A stretch of DNA of 5,972 nucleotides from Frankiaceae bacterium (GTDB taxonomy: Bacteria > Actinomycetota > Actinomycetes > Frankiales > Frankiaceae): NCBI GenBank assembly GCA_030840885.1, contig JAVEDQ010000268.1, positions 1 through 5,972 of the forward strand, written 5' to 3'. The notes under the pieces are model-generated. The model saw only the letters and a list, made by a program, of their open reading frames with translations. It ran no database searches and had not been told where the DNA came from. Every line of letters begins with the position of its first letter. The stretch's first letter is position 1. The position numbers and the translations under genes are program-made. Shown here one piece after another: positions 5,535 through 5,972 of this stretch.

Positions 5535-5915
5535 GTGAACAACTCATCGGGCGGGAGCCTGTCGGGACTGATCGTTCCGCTGGTGCTCGTGGGACTGCTC
5601 GTGTTGCTGTTCGTGAGCCAGCGTCGCCGGTCCCGCGCGGCACAGGCGGTGCAGCGTCAGCTCCGCCCCGGGATGAACGTGATGACCACGGCCGGCCTGT
5701 TCGCGCAGGTGCAGGCGGTCGAGGACGACCAGGTCCACCTCGAGATCGCTCCGGGCATCGTGTGCCGCTACTCGCGGGCCGCGGTGGCGCGGGTGCTGGA
5801 TCCTCCGGACGACGGGCCGATGGAACTGCACAACGAGGCCGACACCGATACCAACACCGACCTGCACGACCGGGACGGACGGGACGGACCACCCCCCGCG
5901 GCACCCGCCACCTGA
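5535..5915 (+). CDS. yajC: YajC, Sec translocon accessory membrane protein
   Basis: This 126-residue single-pass membrane protein associates with SecD/SecF and helps protein export through SecYEG. A short polar N-terminus (MNNSSGGS) precedes one transmembrane helix (about 11-27). A basic stop-transfer patch, RRRSR (30-34), and the conserved cytosolic domain follow: AVQRQLRPGMNVMTTAGLFAQVQAVEDDQVHLEIAPG with the trailing AAVARV. The tail (about 90-126) is acidic and Pro/Ala-rich with DTDTNTD and RDGRDG repeats; such tails are poorly conserved. The GTG start gives a correct N-terminus, and the -10 position suggests leaderless translation. An upstream ATG (5527) is out of frame and stops after three codons. 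secD is expected next, beyond the window. Confidence 0.92.
   Translation: MNNSSGGSLSGLIVPLVLVGLLVLLFVSQRRRSRAAQAVQRQLRPGMNVMTTAGLFAQVQAVEDDQVHLEIAPGIVCRYSRAAVARVLDPPDDGPMELHNEADTDTNTDLHDRDGRDGPPPAAPAT
5872..5889 (+). repeat. 9-bp tandem repeat in the yajC tail
   Basis: GGGACGGAC occurs twice in tandem (5872-5880, 5881-5889), in frame, encoding the RDGRDG part of the acidic tail. It looks like a small slippage duplication in a region under weak constraint. Confidence 0.85.
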
Positions 5916-5953
5916 GGCTGGGAGTCGGCGCGGTTCACGGTTTTCCCGGGTTG

Positions 5954-5972
5954 CGGAGGCATAATTCGCAGT
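5954..5972 (+). promoter_or_regulatory. -10-like and SD-like signals for a gene starting at the window edge
   Basis: After the yajC stop, CGGAGG (5954-5959) resembles a Shine-Dalgarno, and the next bases, CATAAT (5960-5965), match TATAAT at 5 of 6 positions in otherwise GC-rich DNA. The window ends in GT at 5971-5972; if the next base is G, a GTG start would lie 11 bases after the SD. The downstream gene is probably secD by neighbourhood, but it is not visible. Confidence 0.35.

Noticed and set aside
4687..5904. A 405-codon open frame on the - strand opposite ruvB and yajC
   Set aside because: It lies opposite two firmly identified genes, is rich in Arg/Pro/Gly as expected from antisense high-GC codons, and shows no recognisable domain.

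Overview
The window is high-GC DNA with actinobacterial character: GTG starts, GC-rich third positions, 4-base stop/start overlaps and TANNNT-type -10 elements. All six main genes are on the + strand. The order pdxT - yebC - [insert] - ruvC - ruvA - ruvB - yajC is a conserved actinomycete chromosomal neighbourhood; pdxS is expected upstream and secD/secF downstream. The sequence does not fix a genus.

Layout: positions 1-537 hold the 3' part of pdxT, the glutaminase subunit of pyridoxal-phosphate synthase. A complete yebC (582-1337) follows, with a strong Shine-Dalgarno. A 143-base gap with two hairpins and a candidate promoter leads to the one non-standard gene (1481-3073). It encodes a secreted protein with about four LGFP cell-wall repeats followed by what reads as an eight-stranded TIM barrel with an altered glycoside-hydrolase-18-like acidic motif. 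It separates yebC from the Holliday-junction genes. The next 131-base gap carries a perfect GAAC-N4-GTTC LexA/SOS box over a -10 element. The ruvC-ruvA-ruvB operon (3205-5460) follows, then yajC (5535-5915), a Sec translocon accessory. The last 57 bases carry a -10/SD-like signal for a gene starting at or just past the edge.

How the genes work together: RuvA and RuvB migrate Holliday junctions and RuvC cuts them. The SOS box implies induction of the whole complex by DNA damage. ruvC/ruvA overlap by ATGA. ruvA and ruvB are joined by a 15-codon mini-ORF built from three GTGAGYG repeats, overlapping ruvA and ruvB by GTGA at its two ends. A 15-bp tandem duplication also sits at the 3' end of ruvB. 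yajC looks separately transcribed, probably as a leaderless mRNA, behind a 7-bp-arm inverted repeat.

The most notable items are the LGFP/TIM-barrel protein, the ruvA-ruvB bridging mini-ORF, the SOS box, and the inverted repeat plus leaderless promoter of yajC. I see no RNA genes, insertion sequences, CRISPR arrays or phage genes.
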